Origin: Dasypus novemcinctus
Taxonomy: Eukaryota > Chordata > Mammalia > Cingulata > Dasypodidae
DNA length: 64,000 nt
Assembly: GCF_030445035.2 (NCBI RefSeq)
Contig: NC_080696.1
Location: 27,293,661-27,357,660 of the forward strand
Direction of reading: 5' to 3'
Shown piece after piece: positions 27,166 through 39,300 of this stretch; the first letter of the stretch is position 1; the number at the start of each line of letters is the position of its first letter. Both the position numbers and the translations under genes were made by a program. A model generated the notes under the pieces. The model did not search any database. It worked only from the letters and a program-made list of their open reading frames with translations, and had not been told where the DNA came from.

Positions 27166-27500
27166 ACGAGGTATTTGTTGTAGGGTGAGTTATGAGAGTC
27201 CTGTATGATGTTATATCTGTTTGTTTTTTAGGTTCACAAGTATTATTATACACTTATTGTTTATGTATGTTTATGTATGAGTGATATACTTCAATAAATT
27301 AATTTTTTAAAAGTTAGCATTATATATCTATAATTTAAAAGGGTTTAAAAGATCCTGAAATCTATGTGCTGAGATTTATATTCATCATTCAATTTATAAA
27401 TCTATTCCAATATTTAAAAATGTTATTCTTTAATTTTATCTTTTGAATCATTTCTCATTAATTAAATTGATGTTGTAAATGCCAGATGCATCTTAATCTG

Positions 27501-28420
27501 ATGGAAAATCAAGTAATGTCACTAAATTTGTCTTCTTAGGTCTATGGGAGAATAAGCAAAAAGAGCTGCTCTTCTGTTTCTTGTTCCTGCTCTATTTCTT
27601 GGCAGTATTATTTGGGAATTTCATTATCTTATCATGATTACCTCCAACAATTTAACGGAATAACCAATATACTATTTTCTCTGTGACCACTCCCTCTTGG
27701 ACCTCTTCTATACCTCCACTGTGGTTCCCTGGCTAATCAGACTTAGCTTCAGAAAGAAAAAGCATTTCCTATAGAGTCTATGATCCAGCTCTTTACTAAA
27801 CACATTCTGACAGGTGTGGAAATATTCATTTTTGTGTCCATGACTTTTGACTACTATGTTGCCATTATCAAGCCCCTGCACTACATGGTCATCATAAACT
27901 GACAGAGATGTACAACATGCCGATTGTCATGGCTTGGGGAGTGGGTTTTTGGCCCTCTATTGCTCTACTGCTCATGGTCCTCAATTTATCTTTCTGTGAC
28001 CCTAATCAGATCAATCACTACATATGTGATGTGATGCCTCTTTTGAAACTCATCTGCAAAAACATTCATGTGGTTTGTACTGTAGCTGTTTTAATTCAGG
28101 GATAGTGGTGATTGCAGTTTTTCATGTCCTTTTCACCTCTTATATACTCATACTCTACAATATTAGGGCATGCATGACAGAAAACACTCTCAACCTGTAG
28201 TTCTCACATAAAGGTTGCAGCCTTATTTTTTTTTTTTTTTGCCCTTTATTTATATTTATATCTACTTGCTGGTAGTGAGCACAAGGACAAGGAAATCTCA
28301 GTCTTTTATGCTGTAATTGTCCCCATATTGAATCCTCTCATCTATACCCTGAAAAATGTGGAAATGAAAATTGCAATGCAAATGTTATGGTCTCAAATGT
28401 CACATTCAGAATTAAAGTAA
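27501..28420 (+). pseudogene. Olfactory receptor pseudogene, OR4-like
   Basis: A single-exon seven-transmembrane odorant receptor gene, inactivated. The pieces run in correct order: NVTKFVFLGLWENKQ (extracellular N-terminus), TM1 with GNFII (27610), the PMYYFL-type block degraded near 27670, the MAYDRYVAI motif seen as [15 protein letters not shown] (27830-27880), WLGEWVFGPLLL-type TM4, DPNQINHYICDVMPLLKL (27995-28055) and the TM7 motif VPILNPLIYTLKNVEMK (28322-28370), ending at a stop at 28418. The span, about 306 codons, equals an intact receptor, but there are several stops and frameshifts, including one right after the ATG. The wording in loop 2 and TM7 suits family OR4. Functional copies act in olfactory neurons with Golf. 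Confidence 0.92.
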
Positions 28421-28930
28421 ATAAGGTTATTTTCACTTTGATCTCAGGATAGTTAACAGAGATGTATTAAAGTGAAATCTGGGGTGGTGAACTAAATGAC
28501 CCCTGACACTAGATGGAAGAAATGCACAAATTACTGTTATTCATAGTGCAATCTGCACACTTGTATTTGATGAATGCAAGAAATTGCTTTCTGAAGCACC
28601 TCAGTGATCATGTCACGCACATCTCAAAACATTTACATGGAAGATAAATTATCCTTGGAATGAAATCTAACCTTCACACTTATTTGTCAGAAATCTTCCA
28701 CAATTGTCCCAGGTTTAATTTACTAATCATAGTCCCACCACATAGGGTAAAGTATGATGTGACAGAGTAATAATAGATTTGGCAGACATGGAAATGTTTA
28801 AATGCAGACTGTCAATTTTTATCTTGGTGTCTTGGAAATTTGCTTCAATTTTCTGAGCCTCTAGTTTTAAAAATTTCTATGAAAATAGAGTAAAATTATT
28901 TTCAAAATGATGTAAGATTATGTTGTTAAT
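28421..28930. repeat. Downstream arm of the OR tandem duplication, unit 1
   Basis: This flank of the first OR pseudogene aligns colinearly with 31577-32180 behind the second. Examples are CTGAAGCACCTCAGTGATCATGTCAC against TTAAAGCACATCATTAATCATGCCAC, and CATTTACATGGAAGATAA against AATTTACTGGAAGATACC. The duplicated unit therefore extends well beyond the receptor. Divergence is high. Confidence 0.7.
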
Positions 28931-29404
28931 ACCTGTGAAGTGTTAGATGTCATATACCGTAACAGAAACTCCCTTCATTCTTTACCACCTTTATTATTTG
29001 TTTTTCTTTGCCTGTATGTTTAAATTCAGCCATACTGGATCCCTCTACATACTCCAAGCACCCTTTACAATCTGTCATATCTATGGAATCCTTTCTGTTC
29101 TTTCTCTACTTGGGAAGTCCCACCCCCTATACTTGTGGTTCCATGTCTTATATATACTTCACATTTTCTTTTATTCTATTATTCAGGAGGATTTGTAGAC
29201 ATATCAACAGATCAGAATTATTTCATTTTTCTTCCCCATTTTCATATTTCTATCCATTTGTACTTTGATTCTATTTCGAGCCATCCAATAACCTATACTA
29301 ACATTTCTTCTTTTTTTTTGTGAAGTTTCTCCTTCTGAATTTTATTTTATTTATTTATTTTTATTCTCACCTCAGCTTTTTAAATTTTTTTCTTCTTTAC
29401 TTTC
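28931..29404. other. Unassigned sequence
   Basis: AT-rich, with an ATTTATTT-type tract near 29341-29365 directly before the A-rich end of repeat X copy C. No gene or repeat was recognised. Confidence 0.45.
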
Positions 29405-29990
29405 TTTTAAATGTTACATTAAAAAAACATGAGGTCCTCATATAACCCCCACCCCACCCACCCCAACTCTCCCATATCAACAACCTCTTCCATCATCATG
29501 GCACATCCACTGCACCTGGCGAATACATTCTGGAACACTGCTGCACCACATGGAAAGTGGTCCACATTGTAGTCCACACTCTCCCCCAGTCCACCCAGTG
29601 GGCCATGGCAGGACACAAAACATCCAGCATCTGTCCCTGCAGCACCACCCAGGACAACTCCAAATCCTGAAAATGCCCCCACACCATACCTCTTCTTCCA
29701 TCTCCCTACCATCAGCAGCCACTGTGGCCACCCTCTCCACATCACTACTACAATTTCTTTCCATACTAATCACAATACTTCCCCAGCAGAACACCAGTAA
29801 GTCCATTCTAATCCATACTCTATTCCTCCATCCTGTGCACCCTGGGATGTTTATGTGCAGTGCCCCTCTACATCAAGAGGGGGCTTAGATTCCACATGGA
29901 TGATGGATGCAATTCTCCTACTTGAAGCTGTAGGCATTCTTGGCATCCTGGTTGTGGTGGCTGACTCTCTTCACTGGTTTTCACCATTTG
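29405..29990 (-). mobile_element. Repeat X copy C, minus strand
   Basis: Reverse-oriented copy: its A-rich 3' end lies at about 29405-29420 (AAATGTTACATTAAAAAAAC on the plus strand), followed by CCCACCCCACCCA, CATCATCATGGCACATCCA, CTCCCCCAGTCCACCCAGTGG and 'CCCCTCTACATCAAGAGGGGGC'. It corresponds to the last 600 bp of copy A, so it is 5'-truncated near 29990. Open frames on both strands are a by-product of its low stop density. Confidence 0.75.
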
Positions 29991-30945
29991 ACTGAAGCAG
30001 ATTATATGATATCTCATTTTTTCTTTGTATACCTCTTTTCTAGCAATGTACCTAGCATGAAATAAATGTTCACTGATGTTTTTATTTGTTTTTATTTGAC
30101 TGCCTATAATGTTGTCACATATCCAGAACATTAACAATAATGCTTTAATAATAAAGAAAATGAGTTAATAGAGGACAAAAACTTAGTTTGTGTCCACAAG
30201 TGCCTTTCAGAGTGGGATTACAATCCAGGAAAATATATTCAATCTGTAATAAATTTTAAGTTTATATTCCTCTTCATCAAAGTGGAACTACTATTCCCAC
30301 CACCCATTACTCTGACATCTTATGCATCACATAAACCAGTCTCACTCTGTGCTTTATCTCCCATTTACCTGCCATTTCCCATTGCCCAGGGTATTCACAC
30401 AGTTTTCCTGATTGAATATTCCTGCCCCAAAGTCAGAGTGAGATCCAGGAACAACCTTAGAAGAAGCAACTTTTGTTTCTAGTGTCAGGAACTCCTATTT
30501 CACTAAATCATCTCTTGGTGAATTTTCTGCTTTTAACATATAACCCTTTTTCCTTTAGGGTCATGAAAACCTCTTGAATATTAGGGAAAACTTTCTGTCT
30601 GCTTCAAAGAAAATTATCTGTGACTAATTACTCTAGCTATTCATAGTATTGATTGATTTGATTTAATGCAGTATTTTTCCAGTTACTGCTTTTATTTTTT
30701 TTAAACTAAAAGACAATGTACATATGTGGGGATGTCTGTGTGATTACTGTGTCTGTGTGCATATGCTAATGTTTCAGAGGTCTTGGGAGTCTTGAGGAGA
30801 GAATCCATTCCATAGAGAATGGATCCATTCTGGAGAGAATTCAACAAAACTATAAGACATCTATTCTCATTTTCCCCCAAAGGAACACGTAATTTAATTG
30901 ACAGAAATATGGGGGGAAATGTATATAAGCATACAAACAAAACAC
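29991..30945. other. Unassigned sequence between OR pseudogenes
   Basis: No gene, RNA or repeat could be supported. A possible decayed upstream part of the second receptor was looked for between 30700 and 30945 and not found. Confidence 0.45.
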
Positions 30946-31576
30946 ATCTGCTGTGGTTCCCAGCTTATCAGAGACTTGGCTGCCGAGAGAAAAACATTTC
31001 CTATAACAGCTGTATGATGCAGTTCTTCACTGTAAACAGTTTGGTATGTGAAGATATTCATATCCTGTCCATGGCTTTTGACCCATATTTGCAATTGTCA
31101 AGCCCCTGCACTACATCATCAACATGAAACTGCAAGGGTGTGCAGTGGGGTGTGGGTTTTGGCACTCAATTCATCTACTGCTCATGGTGCTCAATTTACA
31201 TGACCCTAATCAAATAAATCACTACATATATGATGCAAAGACTTTTTTGAAACTGGTATGCAATTGCTATTGTCAATTCAGGAATTATAGTAGTTGTAGT
31301 TTTTATTGTCCCTTATCTTCTTAGGTACTCATACTTTACAGTCTTAGGATGCACTCCTCAATAAGGTGATGTAAAGCTTTCTCAATCTTTAACCTTGCAT
31401 AATGATTTCAGTTTTGTTTTTTTGTGCACTGCATCTATATTTAAGTTCTACCTGATGGCAGTGAAAGCAAGGACAAGGAAATCTCTGTCTTTTACACTCT
31501 GATTTTCCCTTTGCTGGATCCTCTCATCTATACACTGAGAAATATGGAAATGAAAATTGTTATGCAGAAAGGATGA
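30946..31576 (+). pseudogene. Second olfactory receptor pseudogene, 5'-truncated, OR4-like
   Basis: A paralogue of the 27.5-kb pseudogene, about 3.15 kb downstream in the same orientation. It begins in the TM2-loop region (CTGTGGTTCCCAGCTTATC against CTGTGGTTCCCTGGCTAATC in unit 1) and continues through MAFDPYLQL (the degraded MAYDRYVAI, 31072-31098), HDPNQINHYIYDAKTFLKLV (31200-31258) and a TM7 block [15 protein letters not shown], ending at TGA 31574. The first two membrane segments are missing, the R of DRY is replaced, and there are frameshifts, so it is dead. The TM7 part is better preserved than in unit 1 (LRN in place of LKN). Confidence 0.9.
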
Positions 31577-32180
31577 TCTTAAATGTCACATATAGAATTA
31601 AAGTACATAAGGTCATAGTCATTATGCCTTCAATACTGTGTGCCCCAGAATAGTCAATGTTAGAGATATTTTAGAAATAAAGTTTTCTTTTGGAGACTTA
31701 CTAATTGACCAATACTATATATAGGCCAAACAATCTGTTTACAGTTTTTCATATGTAAATCGACACTTTAAAATGCTTACCTAGTTCCAGATGTTATCAT
31801 TTGGATTTGAAGAATGGAAGGAATATCTTAAAGCACATCATTAATCATGCCACACCCCTCTCCAAAAATTTACTGGAAGATACCTTTTCTTATGATAAAA
31901 TCCAAACTTCTCTCATGTTATTTAAAAATCTCCCCACATTGTCCTATTTCTACCTTGCTAATCTTAGAATCCTTTGAATTGGAATGAAATATGATTTTAC
32001 ACAATGATAGTAGGTTTTCCAGTCAAGGAGAAATGGATCACCAATACTCACATTCAATTTTTATCTCTGAGTCTTGCCAACTTGCTTAATTTGTATTAGT
32101 TGTATTTTTAAAAATATCTATGAGAATGTGGTAATATTAGGTTTTTAAAAAGTTGTATGATATATGGGCTATAACATATA
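31577..32180. repeat. Downstream arm of the OR tandem duplication, unit 2
   Basis: Colinear with 28421-28930. It ends shortly before the A/T-rich 3' end of the minus-strand L1 at 32275, which probably inserted beside it. Confidence 0.65.
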
Positions 32181-32274
32181 AAATTTTAGTATGGCATACA
32201 GCATAATGAAATAAAACATTAAGACTTTCCTATTATCCTTCTTTTTTGCTTGTTTTACTATGTTAGAATATATT

Positions 32275-33250
32275 TTAATTTTTTTGTGTAATATATCTTT
32301 CATTCATAAACACATAAACAATAAGTGCATAGTAAAAGTTGTTAACTTTAAAAACAAACATGTATAACATCATACAGTGGTCCCATATATCACCACACAA
32401 CCAACACCTTGCGTTGTTGTGAAACATTTCTTACAAACTATGAAAGAATATAGTAAAAATATTACTACTAACAATAGTCCATATCTTACAATTCATGTGT
32501 TTTTCCTCCAACACACCCTATAATATTGCAGAAGTTGTGAACTTACAAAGCAATCATACACATATGTAGAATTCCCATCTAACACCCTTTCACCAGCATA
32601 CCACACAGTAGTGGAACATTTTTAACAGATTATAAGAAAATACCATCAGACTATTACCACCAAAAATGATCCATAGTGAACATTTGGCACACTTTTTCCA
32701 TTAACCCTCCATTATCAACACAGTACATCTTTGGCACAGTTCATAAGGTCATACCAATTTTATTTTCCCATGCTTCTCCACATTCCCACTACCCTGCAAT
32801 ACATCCGCTCCAGCTCACAGAAGGACACCCTTACACCAGTACCATCAACCACAAGTCTCATCCACCTCAGGTTTCACTCTATTATTCACTCCCTAGATTA
32901 TTCTCTAGCTTGCTTTCAATTGACATTTGCATCCTTACACTATCCTCTCCAGCCACATTTCCATTTATAAATGAGCTGCTACTCACTATAATGTGTTACC
33001 ATAAACTCTATCCGTTTCCACACTTTTACAGTTAATTGCAACTTCTACATACATTAAGCATCAGTAGTTCTCCTCAGCCCTCCTCTTATCTTCTAATAAC
33101 AAATGCCCTAGATTTTAATTCCATGCATTTATTCTTCATATTTAGATCATATTAATGAGACTATGCAATATTTGTCCTTTTGTGTCTGGCTTACTTCACC
33201 TAGCATAATGTCTTCAAGATTCATCCATGTTATCATATGTGTCCTAAATT
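32275..33250 (-). other. L1 3' UTR of the nested element
   Basis: Reverse complement of an L1 3' UTR; the wording 'ACATCATACAGTGGTCCCATA' and 'GTGAAACATTTCTTACAAA' is the reverse of the 26040-27310 and 54717-56200 3' UTRs. It contains two similar halves (about 32330-32460 and 32530-32660), as in the other xenarthran L1 3' UTRs here. Confidence 0.75.
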
Positions 33251-33986
33251 CATGTCTACTTACTGCAGCATATTATTCCATCATATGTCTATACCCCTTC
33301 TCACTTATCCATTCATAAGTTGATGGACATTTGGGTTGTTTCCATATTTTGGCAATTGTGAATAATGTTGTTATGAATATCATTGTGCAGATGTGTGTTC
33401 ATGTCACAGTTTTCAGTTCTTCTGGATATATTCCTAGTAGAGGAATTGCTGGATCATATGGCAGTTCTATATGTAACTTCCTGAGGAACCACCAAATTGT
33501 CTTCCACAGAGGCTGCACCATTTTACAATTCCATCAACAGTGAAGAAGTCTTCCTATTTCTCCACATCCTCTCCAGCACTTATTGTTTTTTTTCTTTTTT
33601 AAAAAAATAATGGCCCTTCTATGCAGTGTAAGATGATATTGCATTGTCACTTTGATTTACATTTCCCAAATAGCTAGCAACATGGAACAATTTTACATGC
33701 ATTTTAATCATTTGTATTTCCTCTTTTGAGAATTGTCTATTTAAAACATTTGCCCATTTCTTAAATTGGTTTGCTTGATCTTTTATTGTTGAGTTGTATA
33801 ATTTCCTTATATAGGAAGGAAATAATATCTTTATTGGATATGTGGTTTCCACATATTTTCTCCCATTGAGTGGGCAGCCTTTTCATCTTCTTGACAAGTC
33901 CTTTGAGTCACAAAAATATTTAAGTTTGAACAGATCCCATTTATCCATGTTTTCTTTCTTTGCCTGTGCTTTTGTTGTAAGGCATA

Positions 33987-35039
33987 AGAATGCACCACTG
34001 ATCACAGAGACAGCCAAAGTAGATACAACCTCAGGTGCTGGTGATCCTGAGGGCCAATGAGACACACAGATTCTATGGTCATGGCAGATGGCTCTGGTGT
34101 TCAGTGCTTACTAGCTTTATCAGCAGGCCCTACTTTGGAATTTGTGCTCCTGAGTGTGATAGAGTTGAATTCAGATGTGACCTTTCTACACATGCCTCTT
34201 CTGTCACTTTTACTGAACCTGTGATTGGTTCTGGGTTTGTATATACTCAGGAAACTTGAATCTCTGAACTGTCCATGTGCCAACTGGGCCCTGAGGCTCA
34301 ATGGAGTTGCAGCACCTACTCTTTGGTTTATTGGACTTACCCAAGTCAGCTAACAAGGTGAAGATGGTCAACCACTACAACAGGGAATCAAGGATGACTA
34401 CAAGTGCAAGCAAAAGAATCATCCATTAGCCATGTGGGATCCGAGCCCCCTCTCAATTTAGAGGTAGAGTGGACATCACCATCTCACAATCCACAGGATG
34501 GAGGAATAAAATATGGATTAGAGTGTACTTACTTGTATTCCACTATAGAACTATTGTGACTCTAGAAATGGAAGACATTTTATCATTGATGTGGAGACAG
34601 TGACCACAGAATTTGCTGAGGGTAGGGAGAGGGAAGAATAAGTGTGATATGGGGGCATTTTTTGGGACTTGGAGTTGTCCTGAATGATGTTGCAGGGACA
34701 GATGCTGGACATTATGTATCCTGCCAAAAACCCACTGAATGGACTGGGGCAGAGTGTAATTTCAACAATGTAAACTATAATCCAAACAGTATAGCAGTGG
34801 TTCAAAATGTATTCAGCAAATGCAATGAATGTGCCACAATGATGAAAGAGGTTGTTTATGTGGGAGGAGTGGGGTGGGGGTTTGGGGTATGTGGGAACCT
34901 CTTATATATTTACTGTAACATTTTTATGATCTACTCCCATATCTTTTTAAAAAAGCCAATTAAATATTTTTTTAATTAAAAAGATGATGATGACGATGAT
35001 TATGATAATAATAATAATAATAATAAAGAATGCATCACT
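33987..35039 (+). mobile_element. Repeat X copy D with TSD
   Basis: Insert 34000-35026, flanked by AGAATGCACCACT (33987-33999) and AGAATGCATCACT (35027-35039), one mismatch. It ends in GATGATGATGACGATGATTA and (ATA)n, so the A tail has turned into microsatellite. Compared with copy B it is more diverged and therefore older. It interrupts the ORF2 C-terminal region of the minus-strand L1. Confidence 0.85.
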
Positions 35040-35081
35040 TACCACCAGGTCTTGAAGATGTTTCCCAACATTTTATTTTAG

Positions 35082-36772
35082 GAGCTTGGGTAATTGGAGA
35101 TTATTTATGAATTCTTAAAAAGAGATCGTGTTTGTAAATTGGTCCATTCCTATGGGCCTGATCCCCTTTGATTGTATTAGGTTCAGCTGATAGCTTTGAT
35201 TAAATTATGTTAAGATTAGGGCTTTGAGTCAACCACTTCAGGAAGGTGTAAGTTAGTTTGAGTCCCTGCCCCTTTGGTGAGCTATAAAAATGGACACTTA
35301 CTCAAGAAGATACACACTATAAACTACCAACTGATGATGCAACTGGAAAATGACCTTATACGGAAGGTTCAATGCGGATCAGCAGAATATCCATGTCTAC
35401 ATAAAATAACATGACTTTAAAATGCTGTTTGACCTAAAGTAAGGGGGAAATGGAAAGGAGAAATGAGTTTATATGGCTACGAGTTTCTAAAAAAGAGTCT
35501 GGAGGCTGGCAGAAGGATTGCCCTCATGCACAACTGAGCAGAGTCAGAGAGACAGATAAAGCAGATACAACCCCCAGATATTGGTTCCTCTGAGGGCTAA
35601 AGAGACCCATGGGAGTTATGGTCATGGCCGATGGGGTTAACTACCAGGGCAGATGGCCCCTCTTTGGAAATGGTGTTTATATGTGATGAATCTGGACTCA
35701 GATGGGATCTCCCTTCATAAGACTTACATGCTAATGTGCTGAAGGTGCAGTTAATGTTGGGGTTTAAGATATATTTAGGGGATTTGAATCTCTGGACTGA
35801 CAATGTGATAGCCAGGTCCTGAGCCTCAACAGACTCCAGCACCTACAATCTGATCTATTGGACTTACCACACTCAGCTAAGATGGAGTTGAAGAAGGACA
35901 ACCACCACACCATGGAGCCTAGAGTGATTACAACTGAAAATGGGAGGATTGCATCCAGCATCCATGTGGAATCTGAGCCTCCTCTTGACATAGAGGTGCA
36001 ATGGACACAACCAATCCAATGTCCACATAGAAGAGGTGGCATTGGATTGGGAAAAGTGGACATGGTGGCTGATGGGTATGGGGAAAGGCAGGAAGAGATG
36101 AGAGGTGGAGGCGTCTTTGGGACATGGAGCTGCCCTGGATGGTGCTTCAGGTAATCACCAGACATTGTAAATCCTCACAGGGCCCACTGCATGGAATGGA
36201 GGAGAGTATGGGCCATGATGTGAACCATTGTCTATGAGGTGCAGAGGTGCCCAAAGATGTACTTACCAAATCCAATGGATGTGTCATGATGATGGGAATG
36301 ATTGTTGTTGGGGGAGGGAGAGGGGGGGTGGGAGGGTGGGGTTGAATGGGACCTCACATATATATTTTTAATGTAATATTATTACAAAGTCAATAAAAAA
36401 AATAAAAAATAAAAAAATAAAAAAAAAAAGAAGATACACAGAAGAAAACACAGGAGCTCCAAAGACATTGAAGAGAGAGAACTTTGCCAGTTTTGATCCT
36501 GGAAACCTGGGGAGAGATGATCCTTTCACCTAATAGTTTGCAGCCAAAAAGAATGGAGCCTTAACAGGAAAAAGGAAGAAAAGACAAGGCAGAGGTCAGC
36601 TGCCATCTTTCTTTAACACATGGCAACAGACTTTGGTGTGGAAATAACCTTGAGTTGGACTCTTTAGGACATTGTAACTGTAAGCTTTTACCTCAAATAA
36701 ATACCCTTAATAAAATCTAATCAATCTCTGGTGCTATGCATCTGCAACCCTGTAGCTGACTAATACAGAGCT
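35082..36772 (+). mobile_element. Solo LTR with 5-bp TSD, interrupted by repeat X
   Basis: The outer boundaries are TGGGTAATTGG (35087) and CTGACTAATACA (36767), i.e. TG...CA, flanked by GAGCT (35082-35086 and 36768-36772). Without the nested repeat X copy E the LTR is about 570 bp. A CTCAAATAAATACC block near 36692 provides a polyadenylation signal. A 5-bp TSD and this size suit an ERVL/MaLR-like element. No internal retroviral sequence is present. The family name is not certain. Confidence 0.72.
35304..36440 (+). mobile_element. Repeat X copy E nested in the LTR, perfect TSD
   Basis: Insert 35317-36427 (1,111 bp), flanked by AAGAAGATACACA (35304-35316 and 36428-36440), a perfect 13-bp TSD. 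It starts in the CTATAAACTACCAACTGATGA block and ends in an AATAAAAA-type A tail. This is the longest repeat X copy with defined ends, while its region 35716-36427 is close to copy B (about 97% by eye). Because it sits inside an LTR that sits inside an L1, it is the youngest of the three. Confidence 0.9.
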
Positions 36773-38423
36773 GTATAGTTCTTCTCTCATATTTAGGTAT
36801 TTGATCCATTTTGAGTTTTTTAGTATAAAGTGTGAGGTAGGGGTCCACTTTCTTTCTTTTGAATATGTATATTCCAGTTTTTCCATCACCATTTGTTGAA
36901 TAGATTGCTCTGCCCCAGCTGTGTAGTTTGACAGACTTGTCAAAAACACTTGATTATAGATGTAATTGTCTGTTTCTGAACCATCAATTCAGTTCCAATG
37001 GCCTATGTGTCTATCTTTATGGCATTACCATGCTGTTTTAAACACTGTAGCTAAATAATATGATTTAAAGTCTGGAAGTGAGAGTCCTCCAACTTCACTT
37101 TTCCTTTGTAAGATGTTTTTGATTATTTAGCATCCCTTATCCTTCCAAATAAATTTGATAATTGTGTTTTCCATTTGTTTAAAAAACAATTTTTATCAGG
37201 ATTGCAGCGAATCTGTATAGAGATTTGGGTAGAATTAACATCTTAATGATATTTAGTCTTCCAGTGCATGAGCATAGAATGCTCTTCCAATTATGTAGGC
37301 CTTTTTAAAAAATTTAACAATGCATTGTAGTTTTCTGAATACAGGTACTTTACATCCTTGGTTAAGTTTATTACTAAATATCTGATTTTTTAGGCACTAT
37401 CATAAATGTATAATTTTGCCTGACATCCTCCTCAGATTGTGCATTGCTGGTGTAAAGAAACACCAATGATTTTTGCATACTGGTCTTGTATCCTGACACT
37501 GTACTGAAATCATTTATTAGCTTTGTCAGATTTGTAGATTTTTCAGGACTTTCTGGAAATAGGATCATATCATCTGGAAATAGGATCATGTGAATAGCAA
37601 ATGTTTTACTTCTTTTCCAATTTGAATATATTTTATTTCTTTTTCTTCACTGATTGCTTTAGCTAGAAACTCTAGCACTATATTGAACAATACTGGAGAT
37701 AATGGGCATTCTTGTCTTGTTCCTGATCTCAATAGGAAAGCTTTCAGTCATTCACCATTAAATACAATGGCTATGTGATGTAAATATATGGCTTTTGTGA
37801 GAAAGTTTACTTTCAATTCCTATCTTTTGTAGTATTTTTGTGAAGAAAGGATGCACTATTTTTCCAAATGCCTTTCCTGTGTCAGTCAATAGGATCATGT
37901 GATTTTGTTCTTTGATTTCTTAATGTGGTATATTACACTGCTAGATTTTGTTTTGAGCAATGCTTACATGCCTGCTATACAATTGAATAATCACAATGAA
38001 TAATTATTTTAATGTGTTGTTGGATTCAATTAGCAAATATTTTATTTAGGATTTTTTCATCTATATTCATTAAGGAAATGGCTCTGTAATTTTCTTTTTT
38101 TGTAATATAATAATCTGACTTTCATATTTTGGTGATACTTCATATAATGAATTTGGTAGCATTCCTTCATGTTCAACTTTTTGGAACAGCTTGTGTAAGA
38201 TTGGTATTAAATCTTCTTTGAATGCATGTTAGAATTGACCTGTGAAACCATCTGGTTCTGGGCATTTCATTTTGGGGAGTTGTTTGATGACTGTTTCAAT
38301 CTCTTTACTTGTAATTGGCTTTTGAGGTCTTCTATGTCTTCTAGTGTCAGTGGAGGTTATTCCTACATTCCTAGGAGTTTTCCATTTCATCAACATTGTC
38401 TGTTTTTTGGCATACAATTGTTA

Positions 38424-38880
38424 ATAGTATCCTCTTTTTTTAAGTTTTATTTTTTATTTATTTCTCTCCCCTTCCCCCTCCCCCCGAGTAGTCTGCTCTC
38501 TGTGTCCATTTGCTGTGTATTCTTTGTCTGCTTGGGTTCTTGTCAGCAGCACCAGGAATCTGTGTCTCATTTTGTTGTGTCAACTTGCTGTGTCAGCTCT
38601 CTGTGTGTGTGACCTTACTCCTGGGCAGGCTATACTTTTTTTGTGCAGGGTGGCTCTCCTTACGAAGTGCACTTCTTGTGCATGAAGCTCCCCTATGTGG
38701 GGGACACCCCTGCGTAGCACACCACTCCTTGTGCACATCAGCACTGTGTGTAGGCCAGTGCCTACACCACATGCGTCAACACATGCGTCAGGAGGTCCTG
38801 GGTTTGAACCTGGGACCTCCCATGTGGTAGGCAGATCCTCTATCCATTGAGCCAAATCTGCTTCCCCATAGTACCCTCTT
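38424..38880 (-). mobile_element. DAS-type SINE with TSD, minus strand
   Basis: SINE body 38437-38867 with TSD ATAGTATCCTCTT (38424-38436) and ATAGTACCCTCTT (38868-38880), one mismatch. The tRNA-derived head is at the right: GAGCCAAATCTGCTTCC with the degenerate promoter region near 38845, and TTGAACCTGGGACCTCCCATG (B-box side). It inserted into ORF2 of the minus-strand L1. Confidence 0.92.
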
Positions 38881-39300
38881 ATGATGTTTTATCATAAGAG
38901 ATTAGTAGTAATGTTCCCATTTTAATTTTTTCCATTATTTTCATCTTTTCTCGTGTTTTCTTTGTCAGTCTAACTAAGGGTTTTTCAATTTTGTTAATCT
39001 TCCCAAAGAACCAATTTTTGGTTTTGTTAATTCTATTGTTATTTTTCCCCTCAATTTAATTTATTTCTGCTCTGATATTTGTTATTTCATCCCTTCTACC
39101 TGCTTAGAGATTAATTTGCTGTTCTTTTTCTAGTTGCTACAGTAATGTATTCAGGTCATTGTTTTTGGTCTTTCTTTTTTTATTCAAATGTAAGCATCGA
39201 GAACTATAAATTACTGTCTGCATGGCATCCCATAAGTTCTTGTATGTTGTGTTCTCATTATCATTGTCTTGATATATTTATTAATTTCTCTCAAAATTTC

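Larger units (their letters stand above)
22181..27310 (+). mobile_element. L1 with ORF2 mostly deleted, carrying nested insertions
   Basis: Starts with a GAGCAAGACAGCTGCAGAG 5' end directly after the A-rich tail of repeat X copy A. It has a 5' UTR of about 1.5 kb with two similar blocks (GAAAGCTCCACTTCCCAAAA at 22461, GGAAGCTCCATTTCCCAAAA at 22860), then an ORF1 relic to about 24480 and a short inter-ORF piece. From about 24633 it jumps into the C-terminal half of ORF2. Roughly 2.5-3 kb holding endonuclease and RT is missing, leaving a half-L1-like layout. Repeat X copy B (24769-25468) and a SINE (26922-27165) are inserted. The 3' UTR ends at about 27310. Confidence 0.85.
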
